The translations under genes were made by a program, and so were the position numbers. The notes under the pieces were generated by a model. The model saw only the letters and a program-made list of their open reading frames with translations. It did no database searches and was not told where the DNA came from. Shown piece after piece: positions 1 through 6,571 of a DNA stretch of 23,935 bases. The DNA lies in assembly GCA_025996865.1 (NCBI GenBank), contig BNTV01000077.1:1-23935 (forward strand), read 5' to 3'. Each line of letters opens with the position of its first letter. The first letter of the stretch is position 1. This stretch comes from Bacteroidia bacterium. GTDB lineage: Bacteria; Bacteroidota; Bacteroidia; Bacteroidales; Azobacteroidaceae.

Positions 1-62
1 ATAACGTGAAATTAGGTACTATTGGAGATGTTGGTTGCTTTAGTTTCTTTTCCAATAAAAAT
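1..62 (+). pseudogene. DegT/DnrJ/EryC1-type aminotransferase fragment, cut at both ends
   Basis: Frame 3 (from base 3) reads NVKLGTIGDVGCFSFFSNKN, which matches the segment around the PLP-binding lysine of DegT-family sugar aminotransferases; the K of SNKN would be that lysine. In the family a glycine-rich GEGG stretch follows. Here the resemblance stops at about base 62 and the sequence passes into the inverted acyltransferase remnant. The 5' part lies outside the window, so only the 3' break is seen. It is probably a leftover of a nucleotide-sugar gene from the polysaccharide locus, in the opposite orientation to the other locus genes. The subfamily cannot be told. Confidence 0.6.
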
Positions 63-84
63 ACGCAATTAAAATTACGGCATA

Positions 85-366
85 CTATAAAGGCCAAATA
101 CGTAATATGCGCCTTATATAAAAATCTTTTATGGATATTGTTTTTGTTTTATTTTCTTCTGAAAGCAATAAGTAAGTAATTAAAAAGCCACTTAATACAA
201 AAAAAAGTTGAACACCCAATGTTCCAAGGATAGAAACCGAGGACCAATGATTTGCATATCCGAAAATAAATAAAAATTGTTCCAGATGACAAACAATAAC
301 CATAAGAGCCGCTATAAATCTTAATCCATTTAAATTAGGGAAATAAATTTTATCCTGTTCAATCAT
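85..366 (-). pseudogene. Acyltransferase family 3 (OafA-like), N-terminal fragment
   Basis: The 93 residues match the start of membrane O-acyltransferases (Acyl_transf_3), which decorate surface sugars. An NGLRFIAALMVIVCH segment holds the family's early R and H residues, a second hydrophobic segment contains GVQLFFVLSGFLIT, and FYIRRILRIWPL follows. Full-length members have about 350 residues and around ten membrane spans, so roughly three quarters is missing. Reading stops at a TAG directly after RIWPL. The same frame then continues as YAVILIAYFYW, which still looks like a membrane segment, before meeting the aminotransferase scrap near base 62. So there seems to be both a nonsense codon and a truncating junction. 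It starts 27 bases after the legB stop and was probably cotranscribed with it. Confidence 0.7.
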
Positions 367-393
367 TTTTATTACAAATTATTCTAACTATTT

Positions 394-1380
394 TTATGTA
401 TTATATATATTTGCTTTATATTTATTCAAATTACTTTTATCCAAAAACCAATTTACTGTTTCTTTTAGCCCTGCTTCAATGTCATATTCGGGTAAAAATC
501 CAGTGAGTGATTTGATTTTTGCATTATCTCCCCACAACCGAAATACTTCGGAATTTTTAGGTCTTAATCGTTGTGAATCTTCAAATAATTTCACATCCGA
601 ATTCATAATCTTAGCAATCAATTCTAATGTGTTTCGCATCGAAATTTCGTAATTACTGCAAACATTCACTTCCTGCCCAATCGCAGCATCACACTTTGAA
701 AGTTCAATAAAACCTTTGCAGGTGTCTTTTACGTAATTAAAATCACGGGTAGGAGTCATATCGCCTAATTTTATTTCTTCGGCTCCATTCGCTATTTGTG
801 AAATAATCGTAGGAATAATCGCCCTTGCCGACTGACGAGGCCCGTACGTATTGAAAGGCCTGACAATGGTCACAGGCAACTCAAACGCATTATAAAAACT
901 CATTGCCATTGCATCCGCTCCTATTTTTGAAGCCGAATAAGGCGACTGAGGTTGCTTGGGATGCTTTTCGTCAATAGGCACATATTGTGCAGTTCCATAA
1001 ACTTCAGAAGTGGAAGTAACCAATATCCGTTTAACTCCATTTTCTTTCGCTGCTTGACAGATATTCAAAGTACCTTTTACATTGGTATCCACATAACTAT
1101 CCGGAGCAATATATGAATAGGGAATAGCAATCAACGCCGCTAAATGAAATATTGTATCAATATCTTTCGTTATGTACTTGCAAAAATGCGGATCGCGAAC
1201 GTCGCCGGTTATCACTTCTAAATTGGGATGCGACAGACTGTCCAACCATCCCCAGTAATTGAACGAATTGTAATAAGAAAGAGCTTTTACATTATAGCCT
1301 TGTTCTAATAACATTTCTGTTAAATGAGAACCAATAAAACCGTCAGCTCCGGTAATTAATATTTTCTTGTTATGAACCAT
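394..1380 (-). CDS. legB: LegB-like NAD-dependent nucleotide-sugar 4,6-dehydratase (extended SDR)
   Basis: This 328-residue extended short-chain dehydrogenase resembles LegB, which oxidises C4 and dehydrates C5-C6 of a nucleotide-linked GlcNAc in legionaminic/bacillosamine-type sugar synthesis. The NAD-binding GADGFIG motif is at residues 11-17, the TSTSEVYG strand at 122-129, and the catalytic Y148-x-x-x-K152 in YSASK. The blocks ALIAIPYSY and RPFNTYGPRQSARAIIPT are typical of the LegB group. Length is normal and the frame is intact. No promoter is visible in the 190 bases upstream, which carry a repeat instead. Transcription probably once came from the upxY-wecC-wecB operon and may now come from the PIN toxin pair. 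Partner genes (aminotransferase, NeuB-like synthase) are not present, so the exact sugar is unknown. The dehydratase call is strong; the LegB assignment is moderate. Confidence 0.82.
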   Translation of the reverse strand: MVHNKKILITGADGFIGSHLTEMLLEQGYNVKALSYYNSFNYWGWLDSLSHPNLEVITGDVRDPHFCKYITKDIDTIFHLAALIAIPYSYIAPDSYVDTNVKGTLNICQAAKENGVKRILVTSTSEVYGTAQYVPIDEKHPKQPQSPYSASKIGADAMAMSFYNAFELPVTIVRPFNTYGPRQSARAIIPTIISQIANGAEEIKLGDMTPTRDFNYVKDTCKGFIELSKCDAAIGQEVNVCSNYEISMRNTLELIAKIMNSDVKLFEDSQRLRPKNSEVFRLWGDNAKIKSLTGFLPEYDIEAGLKETVNWFLDKSNLNKYKANIYNT

Positions 1381-1440
1381 TATTCTGTGAATTTATAGTA
1401 AAAATGATTGACGATTATCACGGAAGATAGTGTCGAAGAT

Positions 1441-1529
1441 TTTCTGTACATTCGGATTCAAATGCACTTTCTATTTTAATTTCTTATTTGATATTTGTTA
1501 ATTGAATTTGAGAAGCGTAAAACCACAAA
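1441..1529. repeat. 89-bp direct repeat, copy R1 (partner at 2602-2690)
   Basis: Bases 1441-1529 match 2602-2690 with a single difference (position 1470 T against 2631 C). The first 27 bases are also found inside intact wecB (5795-5821, minus-strand codons for VHLNPNVQK); the other 62 are not wecB. The two copies bracket the PIN toxin-antitoxin pair and the wecB fragment. The rest of the 1381-1568 gap shows no gene or clear promoter. Confidence 0.9.
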
Positions 1530-1568
1530 GCAATAAGGTTGTGTGATAAATTAAACTGCCTATGCCCA

Positions 1569-1994
1569 TTAATCCTTATCTATCAATCGTATTTGCTTTG
1601 GAATATAAACATTGATATCCAGAAAATTAGTATAATCTTTTTTGTTATTTGTAATAAAGCAGAAACAACCTTGTTTTTTCCCTATAACATATTGAATATT
1701 ATCTTCAATATCAGACCCTTTTAACTCTATAGACAGTTTTATATCTTTATCTGTAAATGAAAGTATTGTAAATTTGGAAAGCAAATAATGGACAATCTTT
1801 TTTATTTCTTCATTAGACTTTTTTTTCTGAAAAACAGATACCAATTGCGCTATACTCAATGATGAAATAAATAAATGCTTTCCCGTCAATGAAAATAGAT
1901 ACTTCAAACAATTTTTATCTGTTATATTGTTTGACCATGCGCCAATTAGCACATTGGTATCCACAAAGATGGAATTTTCTTTACTTTTCTCCAT
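1569..1994 (-). CDS. PIN-domain ribonuclease toxin (VapC-like)
   Basis: The 141-residue protein fits the PIN endoribonuclease toxin fold. The first acidic residue is D12 in FVDTNVLIGAW. The second cluster is GSDIEDNIQY (D95, E97, D98), and the family's ITxNxKDF element appears as ITNNKKDY (117-121). The usual mid-domain glutamate after ISSLSIAQ is not obvious. It is the second gene of a pair: its ATG lies inside the end of the antitoxin gene (14-base overlap), so translation is likely coupled. Members cleave specific RNAs such as tRNAs, but no target can be read here. The sequence is AT-rich compared with wecB and wecC, consistent with transfer. Confidence 0.8.
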   Translation of the reverse strand: MEKSKENSIFVDTNVLIGAWSNNITDKNCLKYLFSLTGKHLFISSLSIAQLVSVFQKKKSNEEIKKIVHYLLSKFTILSFTDKDIKLSIELKGSDIEDNIQYVIGKKQGCFCFITNNKKDYTNFLDINVYIPKQIRLIDKD

Positions 1995-2190
1995 AAAAAA
2001 GCAATAGTTGCTGATATTTTTTAGCTTCTGCCTCTGTTATTAAATCAAGATTTTGAATAACAAATTTTCTTTCGGCATGGTCTATTAGCTCATTCCTCGT
2101 AACACCAGCTTTTTGCAAAATCAAATTAATAAACTCTTTTTGCTGTTTTTTTATTTCTGCTTTAGCCTTTGTTTTTACAATAGTTGTCAT
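1981..2190 (-). CDS. Antitoxin of the PIN toxin pair
   Basis: This 69-residue, lysine- and glutamate-rich protein opens with MTTIVKTKAKAEIKKQQKEF and is predicted mostly helical. I do not recognise a named DNA-binding fold. The antitoxin role rests on its size, its place directly before a PIN toxin with a 14-base overlap, and its own promoter at 2228-2259. Antitoxins of this kind bind the toxin through the C-terminal part (here LDLITEAEAKKYQQLLLFYGEK, split as LDLITEAEAKKY and QQLLLFYGEK) and often repress their own promoter. Confidence 0.7.
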   Translation of the reverse strand: MTTIVKTKAKAEIKKQQKEFINLILQKAGVTRNELIDHAERKFVIQNLDLITEAEAKKYQQLLLFYGEK

Positions 2191-2227
2191 AATTTTATCT
2201 TCCCGATTGACTATTTTTTTTACGTTG

Positions 2228-2259
2228 CAAATATATAATGATTATTTCAATTATACAAA
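2228..2259 (-). promoter_or_regulatory. Bacteroidota promoter of the PIN toxin-antitoxin pair
   Basis: On the minus strand TTTG (2259-2256), a 20-base spacer and TATATTTG (2235-2228) match TTTG-N19-20-TAnnTTTG. The predicted transcript starts near 2221, about 30 bases ahead of the antitoxin ATG. The promoter lies over the last codons of the decayed wecB copy. Confidence 0.75.
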
Positions 2260-2628
2260 TTTTTTATTATCCTCTCGCACGCACGCCCGTCCCCGTACGG
2301 ATTATGCGCCTGCGCCATCTTGTCATAAACCGCTCTGTCGTTCAGTAACAGATTTACGTTTTCGACTATGGCAGCCGCATCCGTTCCAACCAATTTCACC
2401 GTTCCGGCCTCGACCGCTTCGGGGCGTTCAGTCGTATCGCGCATCACGAGAACGGGTTTGCCCAATGACGGAGCTTCTTCCTGCACCACCACTATCGGTT
2501 AAAATCAAACAGAACAATTGCATCATATACACAAACAGCAGATAATCCAAAGGTGAAATCAAATAAATATTCGGAATATCTGTCAACAATTCATAAACCG
2601 ATTTCTGTACATTCGGATTCAAATGCAC
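2247..2628 (-). pseudogene. wecB: Truncated, frameshifted second copy of the wecB 3' end
   Basis: Bases 2628-2247 (minus strand) correspond to the last third of intact wecB (about 5821-5438), from VHLNPNVQK through DSGG to [13 protein letters not shown] and a stop. Two bases are missing near 2488-2492 (the intact gene has 19 bases where this has 17), which shifts the frame between DSGG and QEEAPS. No part of the first two thirds is present. The two copies differ at many codons (C-terminus IKNLYN here, VLRMKP in wecB), so this is not a recent exact duplication. It sits downstream of wecB in the same orientation, beyond two Panacea toxin-antitoxin modules, and looks like a displaced gene end. 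Confidence 0.88.
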
Positions 2629-2690
2629 TTCCTATTTTAATTTCTTATTTGATATTTGTTAATTGAATTTGAGAAGCGTAAAACCACAAA
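2602..2690. repeat. 89-bp direct repeat, copy R2 (partner at 1441-1529)
   Basis: This copy overlaps the broken edge of the wecB fragment: its first 27 bases are wecB sequence and the remaining 62 are not. The partner differs at one base. Bases 2691-2750 beyond it hold no gene I can recognise. Confidence 0.9.
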
Positions 2691-2750
2691 ACTTGGTAAA
2701 TATGGAATACATCAATGTTAATTCACGAATGGCGGGTAACGGATTTTCTT

Positions 2751-2782
2751 TAGACAGCCTAATATAGCCGCCTGTCTATATT
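2751..2782 (-). terminator. Possible weak hairpin terminator after the PemK-like gene
   Basis: TAGACAG at 2751-2757 pairs with CTGTCTA at 2772-2778. A competing stem, AATATAG (2761-2767) with CTATATT (2776-2782), overlaps the stop codon of the gene ending at 2781. No clean T-run follows on the minus strand, so termination is uncertain. The TAGACAGCCT arm resembles the stem of the terminator at 8601-8658. Confidence 0.35.
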
Positions 2783-3215
2783 ACTCGGAAATTCCAGATA
2801 ATATTTTTTCAAATATTCCTTTGAATTTAGATGGTGTTTTTTTGTAGAAGCTGTATATCAGTTCGATGATTTCTTCCTTTATTAAGCAGTCCACATACTC
2901 AATATTGAGGAGTTTTATTTTTTCGGAAGTGAATATATGGATATTCATTCTATGAGAAATAAATGTATTTTTACGAAATGAAAATCCATTTACTCCAATT
3001 ACTCTATCTTTTTCAAAGCAATACAAAGACATATCGCGATATGTTATTACTCCATGTTTTATTAATGCAGAGTCAAAATATATCTGCGAACTAGTCATAG
3101 ATAACAAACTTATTTCATTTTCGCCTTTTCCTATAACAATGAAGAATTTGTCCTTAATCTTCGTAGGCAATTTGTAATCTCTGACTAAAAGGATAGAGCC
3201 TACTTCAAAATTCAT
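2781..3215 (-). CDS. PemK/MazF-like toxin of a Panacea toxin-antitoxin pair
   Basis: The 144-residue protein starts MNFEVGSILLVRDYKLPTK, followed by KIKDKFFIVIG. This resembles the opening beta-barrel strands of PemK/MazF-type RNases (a GDIVLV strand, then a KxRPxVVL strand). Similarity further on is weak and I see no certain catalytic residues, so the family call is tentative. The toxin role is supported by context: the ATG overlaps the end of the Panacea gene by 4 bases (ATGA), the arrangement expected for an antitoxin-toxin operon. Panacea antitoxins are known to pair with many unrelated toxins, so this could also be a different toxin fold. Confidence 0.6.
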   Translation of the reverse strand: MNFEVGSILLVRDYKLPTKIKDKFFIVIGKGENEISLLSMTSSQIYFDSALIKHGVITYRDMSLYCFEKDRVIGVNGFSFRKNTFISHRMNIHIFTSEKIKLLNIEYVDCLIKEEIIELIYSFYKKTPSKFKGIFEKILSGISE

Positions 3216-3787
3216 ATTAACGTAGATGCGAGTTCAACATTTTCCATCGCAGCATAGTACACAGTTTTTTTTAATCCATCATCTTCGATAAGATTTAAAA
3301 AGTTTAATGTTACATCACTCGTTTTATTATTTTTAGAGAACTGTATATTCGCTCTTTTTTTAGTTTCATCCCACAAAGAACCTTTTGCATGAGTAATATC
3401 AATCAACTGTTGTGTTGTCTTGGAACCATATTTTTCTACAACTTCATTGATGATTTCCATATCTAATTCACTAAACTCGGCATCATTAAACTTCGTTATC
3501 GGTTTTATGATAAATGAATTATCTCTTACATTCTCAAAACGAACAAATTCGCTTAGTTTATTATATCCTTCCAACTTGGAAAAATAAACATCTTCCGAAA
3601 CAGGACCAAATTGCCACACATTGTAAGAAAGCCAGGTAATTGGAGCGCCTGTTCGCTTAGTTGCTTCTTCATCAATTAGATAAAGAAGTTTCAAAAGTTT
3701 AGTTTGGTACAAAGGTTTACAACGCTCTGCCAAAAATACGACTATATTTCCTATTAAGTCCTTGTTTATTTTCATTCCTACGCACAT
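3212..3787 (-). CDS. Panacea-domain (SocA/DUF4065) antitoxin
   Basis: The 191-residue protein carries the Panacea/SocA-like domain along most of its length. Visible family blocks are YQTKLLKLLYLIDEEATKRTG (split here as YQTKLLKLLYLID and EEATKRTG), TWLSYNVWQFGPVSEDVY and THAKGSLWDETK. Panacea proteins neutralise many kinds of toxin by direct binding and head type II-like operons. The toxin gene follows with a 4-base overlap. A good promoter sits at 3818-3848, giving a leader of about 24 bases to this ATG. A second in-frame ATG four codons in (3775) is an alternative start. Unlike the Panacea protein at 4561-5367 it has no DNA-binding domain, so its own regulation is less clear. Confidence 0.85.
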   Translation of the reverse strand: MCVGMKINKDLIGNIVVFLAERCKPLYQTKLLKLLYLIDEEATKRTGAPITWLSYNVWQFGPVSEDVYFSKLEGYNKLSEFVRFENVRDNSFIIKPITKFNDAEFSELDMEIINEVVEKYGSKTTQQLIDITHAKGSLWDETKKRANIQFSKNNKTSDVTLNFLNLIEDDGLKKTVYYAAMENVELASTLI

Positions 3788-3817
3788 AATTTAATACATT
3801 TTGTATTTAGCCGATTA

Positions 3818-3848
3818 CAAAGGTATTTATTTCTTGTGCAATTGCAAA
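3818..3848 (-). promoter_or_regulatory. Bacteroidota promoter of the Panacea/PemK-like pair
   Basis: Minus-strand TTTG (3848-3845), 19-base spacer, TACCTTTG (3825-3818). The predicted start of transcription is near 3811. Confidence 0.8.
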
Positions 3849-3854
3849 TTTTTT

Positions 3855-4009
3855 TCATCCTTTCTCTTCCATTATTTCTAATTGTTTCGTTGTAATGATG
3901 GTTATTTGACATTGGTTATATGTTGTTTGAGGGAGGTAAGCCTTTTCCCGATAAGAAAGCTAATCCAAACGTTTGTGTCAAATATAACTCTCTTATATTT
4001 GGTTTTCAT
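3855..4009 (-). pseudogene. Decayed PIN_3-type toxin gene, N-terminal remnant
   Basis: From the ATG at 4009 the minus strand reads MKTKYKRVIFDTNVWISFLI then GKRLTSLKQHITNVK and a TAA at 3904-3902. The FDTNVWISFLIGKRL block is the hallmark opening of PIN_3-family (COG1569-type) toxins. A one-base shift at the stop lets the homology continue as ITIITTKQLEIMEEKG before a TGA at 3857-3855, where it meets the Panacea promoter. Intact members have roughly 130-140 residues, so most of the domain, including its later acidic residues, is lost. It cannot be active. Confidence 0.7.
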
Positions 4010-4056
4010 ATATTTGCCGTCTTACCGTTTCCATATTATATTATTTGAAAAGCATA

Positions 4057-4213
4057 TTAACAATCTCGAATCGCCTCCATCGGGTATTGCCAATTTTCTA
4101 TCCTCAGAGCTTCACCCGTAAAAATCATTCTTTTTTTTTGTTTTCCAAACAAAGTCCGGTACTTGTTCTATTTGTTCTATATACAGTCTTATAGCTTTCA
4201 GTGGTTGTTCCAT
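4057..4213 (-). pseudogene. Unrecognised small ORF remnant broken at a poly-A tract
   Basis: From an ATG at 4213 the minus strand reads MEQPLKAIRLYIEQIEQVPD then FVWKTKKKNDFYG and a stop at 4114-4112 (33 residues). A run of nine A's (4139-4131) lies at the KKK codons. Shifting one frame there gives MIFTGEALRIENWQYPMEAI then RDC and a stop at 4059-4057. The two halves may be one former gene. Its place just before the PIN_3 remnant is where an antitoxin would sit, but I recognise no family. Between 4010 and 4056 nothing else is seen. Confidence 0.3.
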
Positions 4214-4226
4214 TAATGCAGGTTTT

Positions 4227-4580
4227 TCAGGAAAAATGCTCCAATATTCGCTTCTTATCCTCATTTTCCTTCTCGTTCTTGTGATAGAGTTCTACAAAGA
4301 CAATTCGTTGTTCATCGGCAAAATACGCATATATCAATCTGAACCCGGAATTACATCCTCGACCTTTGAAACTATCACTTGCGATTTTCTTTATTTTGAT
4401 AACGCAAGTTGAAATACCCAATCCTTCTATTCTGAAGCTAAACGGTGGTGATGCTTCCGGTTCATCGTTCAAGTCTTTACAGACGTCTCTCAAGTCACTT
4501 TCCAAGGTTCGGTATTTCTTCAGCAAGCGCTTTAAATCCTTTTTGTATTCCGGTAGTTCTTCAAAATTTATCTTGTTCAT
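4227..4580 (-). CDS. RelE/ParE-family toxin of an XRE-Panacea pair
   Basis: The 117-residue protein matches RelE/ParE-superfamily toxins of the larger kind. It has an early KDLKRLLKKYRTLESDLRD helix pair, a basic strand (CVIKIKKIASDSFKGRG), the CNSGFRLIYAYF strand and a closing VFVELYHKNEKENEDKKR segment. RelE toxins cleave mRNA on the ribosome while ParE toxins poison gyrase; the sequence does not decide between them. Its ATG lies 20 bases inside the end of the XRE-Panacea gene, so the two are translationally coupled, antitoxin first. Length and frame look intact. Confidence 0.8.
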   Translation of the reverse strand: MNKINFEELPEYKKDLKRLLKKYRTLESDLRDVCKDLNDEPEASPPFSFRIEGLGISTCVIKIKKIASDSFKGRGCNSGFRLIYAYFADEQRIVFVELYHKNEKENEDKKRILEHFS

Positions 4581-5367
4581 CTTCCGTATATTCTCTTACT
4601 GAAAAAGGAGGTCTACGATAAAAAACAAGATTGTAACTGATATAATCGCCTTCTTCTGTTGCTTTCCAAGGTTTGTCTTTGTGTGAATAATCGCTGATTT
4701 TAGTTGCATTCCAGTCGCTCATTTGTTGAATAACAGCGTCAATAACTGTTTTCTCGGCAGCCGACAATTGCGTTAGATCTGCTTTTTCCAAAGGAAGATA
4801 ACGGGTTTGAGGAAGTCCGTGATACTCCGTTTTTATTCGTTGCAACTGACCTTTATCAATCATCTGGTTAATGATACGATCTAATTTTTGTGGGACGGGA
4901 CCGTAAGGTAGTTTCTTATACCTTGCTCCCGTGAGATGTTCTTCGTATATTTCGTAATAATTAAAATCGCAAAAATACAGTAGCTTATTCAATACGGTTT
5001 CTCCTACATTCGGTTTGCCGGCACAATGTTCTAAAATGTACAGCAATACATTTTTAAATTTACCCACCTGCAAGTCAGGAACTGAAATTCGAATCGTATT
5101 TTCGTCGTTCGAAACTTCTTTTTCAAGGAGAACTTCGTCAGATACCTTAAAATCAGAAGATAGAAATTCATCCAATGAAAATCCTAAAACGAAGGATAAC
5201 TTTTGTAATTCGGAGACATCCATGTTCCGGTTGCCAAGTTCCATTTGAGCCAAAGAGGGACGCGACATTCCAATATTCTTAGCCAAATCTTCCTGCAATA
5301 AGCCTTTGCTTTTGCGTAGCATCGCTACCCGTTGACCAATTTGCTTTTGAGATATATTTACGTCCAT
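4561..5367 (-). CDS. XRE helix-turn-helix plus Panacea-domain antitoxin
   Basis: The 268-residue protein has two parts. Residues about 6-66 form an XRE/Cro-type helix-turn-helix (IGQRVAMLRKSKGL, then MSRPSLAQMELGNRNMD). After an acidic linker, residues about 100-250 form a Panacea/SocA-like domain (ETVLNKLLYFCDFNYYEIYE, TGARYKKLPYGPVPQKLD, DWNATKISDYSHKDKPWKAT). The second part would hold the toxin and the first would bind the operon promoter at 5393-5424, so autoregulation is likely. It overlaps the RelE-like toxin by 20 bases. It is the second Panacea antitoxin within 2 kb, with a different architecture and a different toxin. Confidence 0.88.
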   Translation of the reverse strand: MDVNISQKQIGQRVAMLRKSKGLLQEDLAKNIGMSRPSLAQMELGNRNMDVSELQKLSFVLGFSLDEFLSSDFKVSDEVLLEKEVSNDENTIRISVPDLQVGKFKNVLLYILEHCAGKPNVGETVLNKLLYFCDFNYYEIYEEHLTGARYKKLPYGPVPQKLDRIINQMIDKGQLQRIKTEYHGLPQTRYLPLEKADLTQLSAAEKTVIDAVIQQMSDWNATKISDYSHKDKPWKATEEGDYISYNLVFYRRPPFSVREYTEDEQDKF

Positions 5368-5392
5368 GATCGTATTTCTTAATTTCTTGTTG

Positions 5393-5424
5393 CAAAGGTA
5401 ATGTTTGTTTTCAAATAAAACAAA
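5393..5424 (-). promoter_or_regulatory. Bacteroidota promoter of the XRE-Panacea/RelE-like pair
   Basis: Minus-strand TTTG (5424-5421), 20-base spacer, TACCTTTG (5400-5393). Transcription would start near 5386, about 19 bases before the ATG at 5367. The element lies within 45 bases of the wecB stop, with no terminator in between, so read-through from wecB is also possible. Confidence 0.8.
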
Positions 5425-5437
5425 TAAATGTTCGATT

Positions 5438-6571
5438 TTACGGCTTCATTCTTAAAACTATCCGCTCACAAGCCCTCCCATCCCCATAAGGATTATGCGC
5501 TTCCGACATCTGATTATATAAACCTTGGTCTTTCAGCAACAATTCCACATTCTCTACTATGGCTTCCACATCCGTCCCAACCAATTTCACCGTCCCTGCT
5601 TCCACTGCCTCCGGCCGTTCCGTGGTATTCCGCATCACGAGAACGGGTTTACCCAATGAAGGCGCTTCTTCCTGTACCCCGCCACTATCTGTCAAAATAA
5701 GATACGAATGTTGCATCATATACACAAACGGCAAATAATCCAAAGGTGAAATCAAATAAATATTCGGAACATCTGCCAACAATTCATAGACCGGTTTCTG
5801 TACATTCGGATTCAAATGCACCGGATACACAATATCCATCTCCGGATGAGCAACGGCAATCTCTTTCAGTGCCTTACATATTTGCAAAAATCCATCGCCG
5901 AAATTTTCCCGCCGATGTCCGGTTACGAGAATGTATTTTTTGTTTTCTTGTGGGTTATAGCCTTTTTCTTCTATTTCTGTCACAATCTTTTCTTGCAAAC
6001 TCGGCTTCGTCTTAATAATGTCAACCGCCATCAATAGAGCATCAATTACCGAATTTCCAGTTACATAGATTTTACTTTCATCTATCTTTTCCTGCAAAAG
6101 ATTGTTTTTAGACATCTCAGTGGGGGCAAAACAATAATCACATAAACGGTCGGTCAATTGCCGGTTCATTTCTTCCGGCCAAGGCGAATAAAGATTATAG
6201 GTTCTTAGCCCGGCCTCTACATGAGCTACTTTGATTTGTTGATAAAACGCCGCAATAGTTGCAGCCATCGAAGTTGTCGTATCGCCATGTACAAAAACGA
6301 TTTCCGGCTGAAACGATTTCAACACATCCCGCATCCCTAAAAGCACTTTCGATGTAATATCGTATAAATCCTGATTGGGCGCCATAATGTTCAAGTCATA
6401 ATCCGGTTGAATGTCAAACACTTCCAATACCTGATCCAACATTTGCCGGTGCTGGCCGGTTACACATACTTTGGTGTCGAATTTTTCGAGATATTTCTGA
6501 AATTCTTTTACCAAAGGCGCCATTTTAATGGCTTCGGGGCGTGTGCCGAAAACAAGTAATATTTTTTTCAT
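5438..6571 (-). CDS. wecB: UDP-N-acetylglucosamine 2-epimerase, non-hydrolysing
   Basis: This 377-residue enzyme interconverts UDP-GlcNAc and UDP-ManNAc, feeding WecC. Family marks are [12 protein letters not shown] at residues 9-20, [17 protein letters not shown], the PVHLNPNV segment and [20 protein letters not shown] near the C-terminus. The ATG at 6571 is chosen because it overlaps the wecC stop as ATGA and begins MKKILLVFG; a TTG five codons upstream lies inside wecC. The frame is intact and the length normal. A diverged partial copy of its last third lies at 2247-2628. Products probably enter a capsule or another surface glycan. Confidence 0.93.
   Translation of the reverse strand: MKKILLVFGTRPEAIKMAPLVKEFQKYLEKFDTKVCVTGQHRQMLDQVLEVFDIQPDYDLNIMAPNQDLYDITSKVLLGMRDVLKSFQPEIVFVHGDTTTSMAATIAAFYQQIKVAHVEAGLRTYNLYSPWPEEMNRQLTDRLCDYCFAPTEMSKNNLLQEKIDESKIYVTGNSVIDALLMAVDIIKTKPSLQEKIVTEIEEKGYNPQENKKYILVTGHRRENFGDGFLQICKALKEIAVAHPEMDIVYPVHLNPNVQKPVYELLADVPNIYLISPLDYLPFVYMMQHSYLILTDSGGVQEEAPSLGKPVLVMRNTTERPEAVEAGTVKLVGTDVEAIVENVELLLKDQGLYNQMSEAHNPYGDGRACERIVLRMKP

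Noticed and set aside
2207..2545. Plus-strand open frame over the wecB fragment
   Set aside because: It is antisense to clear wecB-derived codons on the minus strand; a similar plus-strand frame appears over intact wecB at 5428-5700.
3882..4121. Plus-strand open frame of 79 codons
   Set aside because: Its translation has no recognisable pattern and it lies antisense to the PIN_3 remnant.
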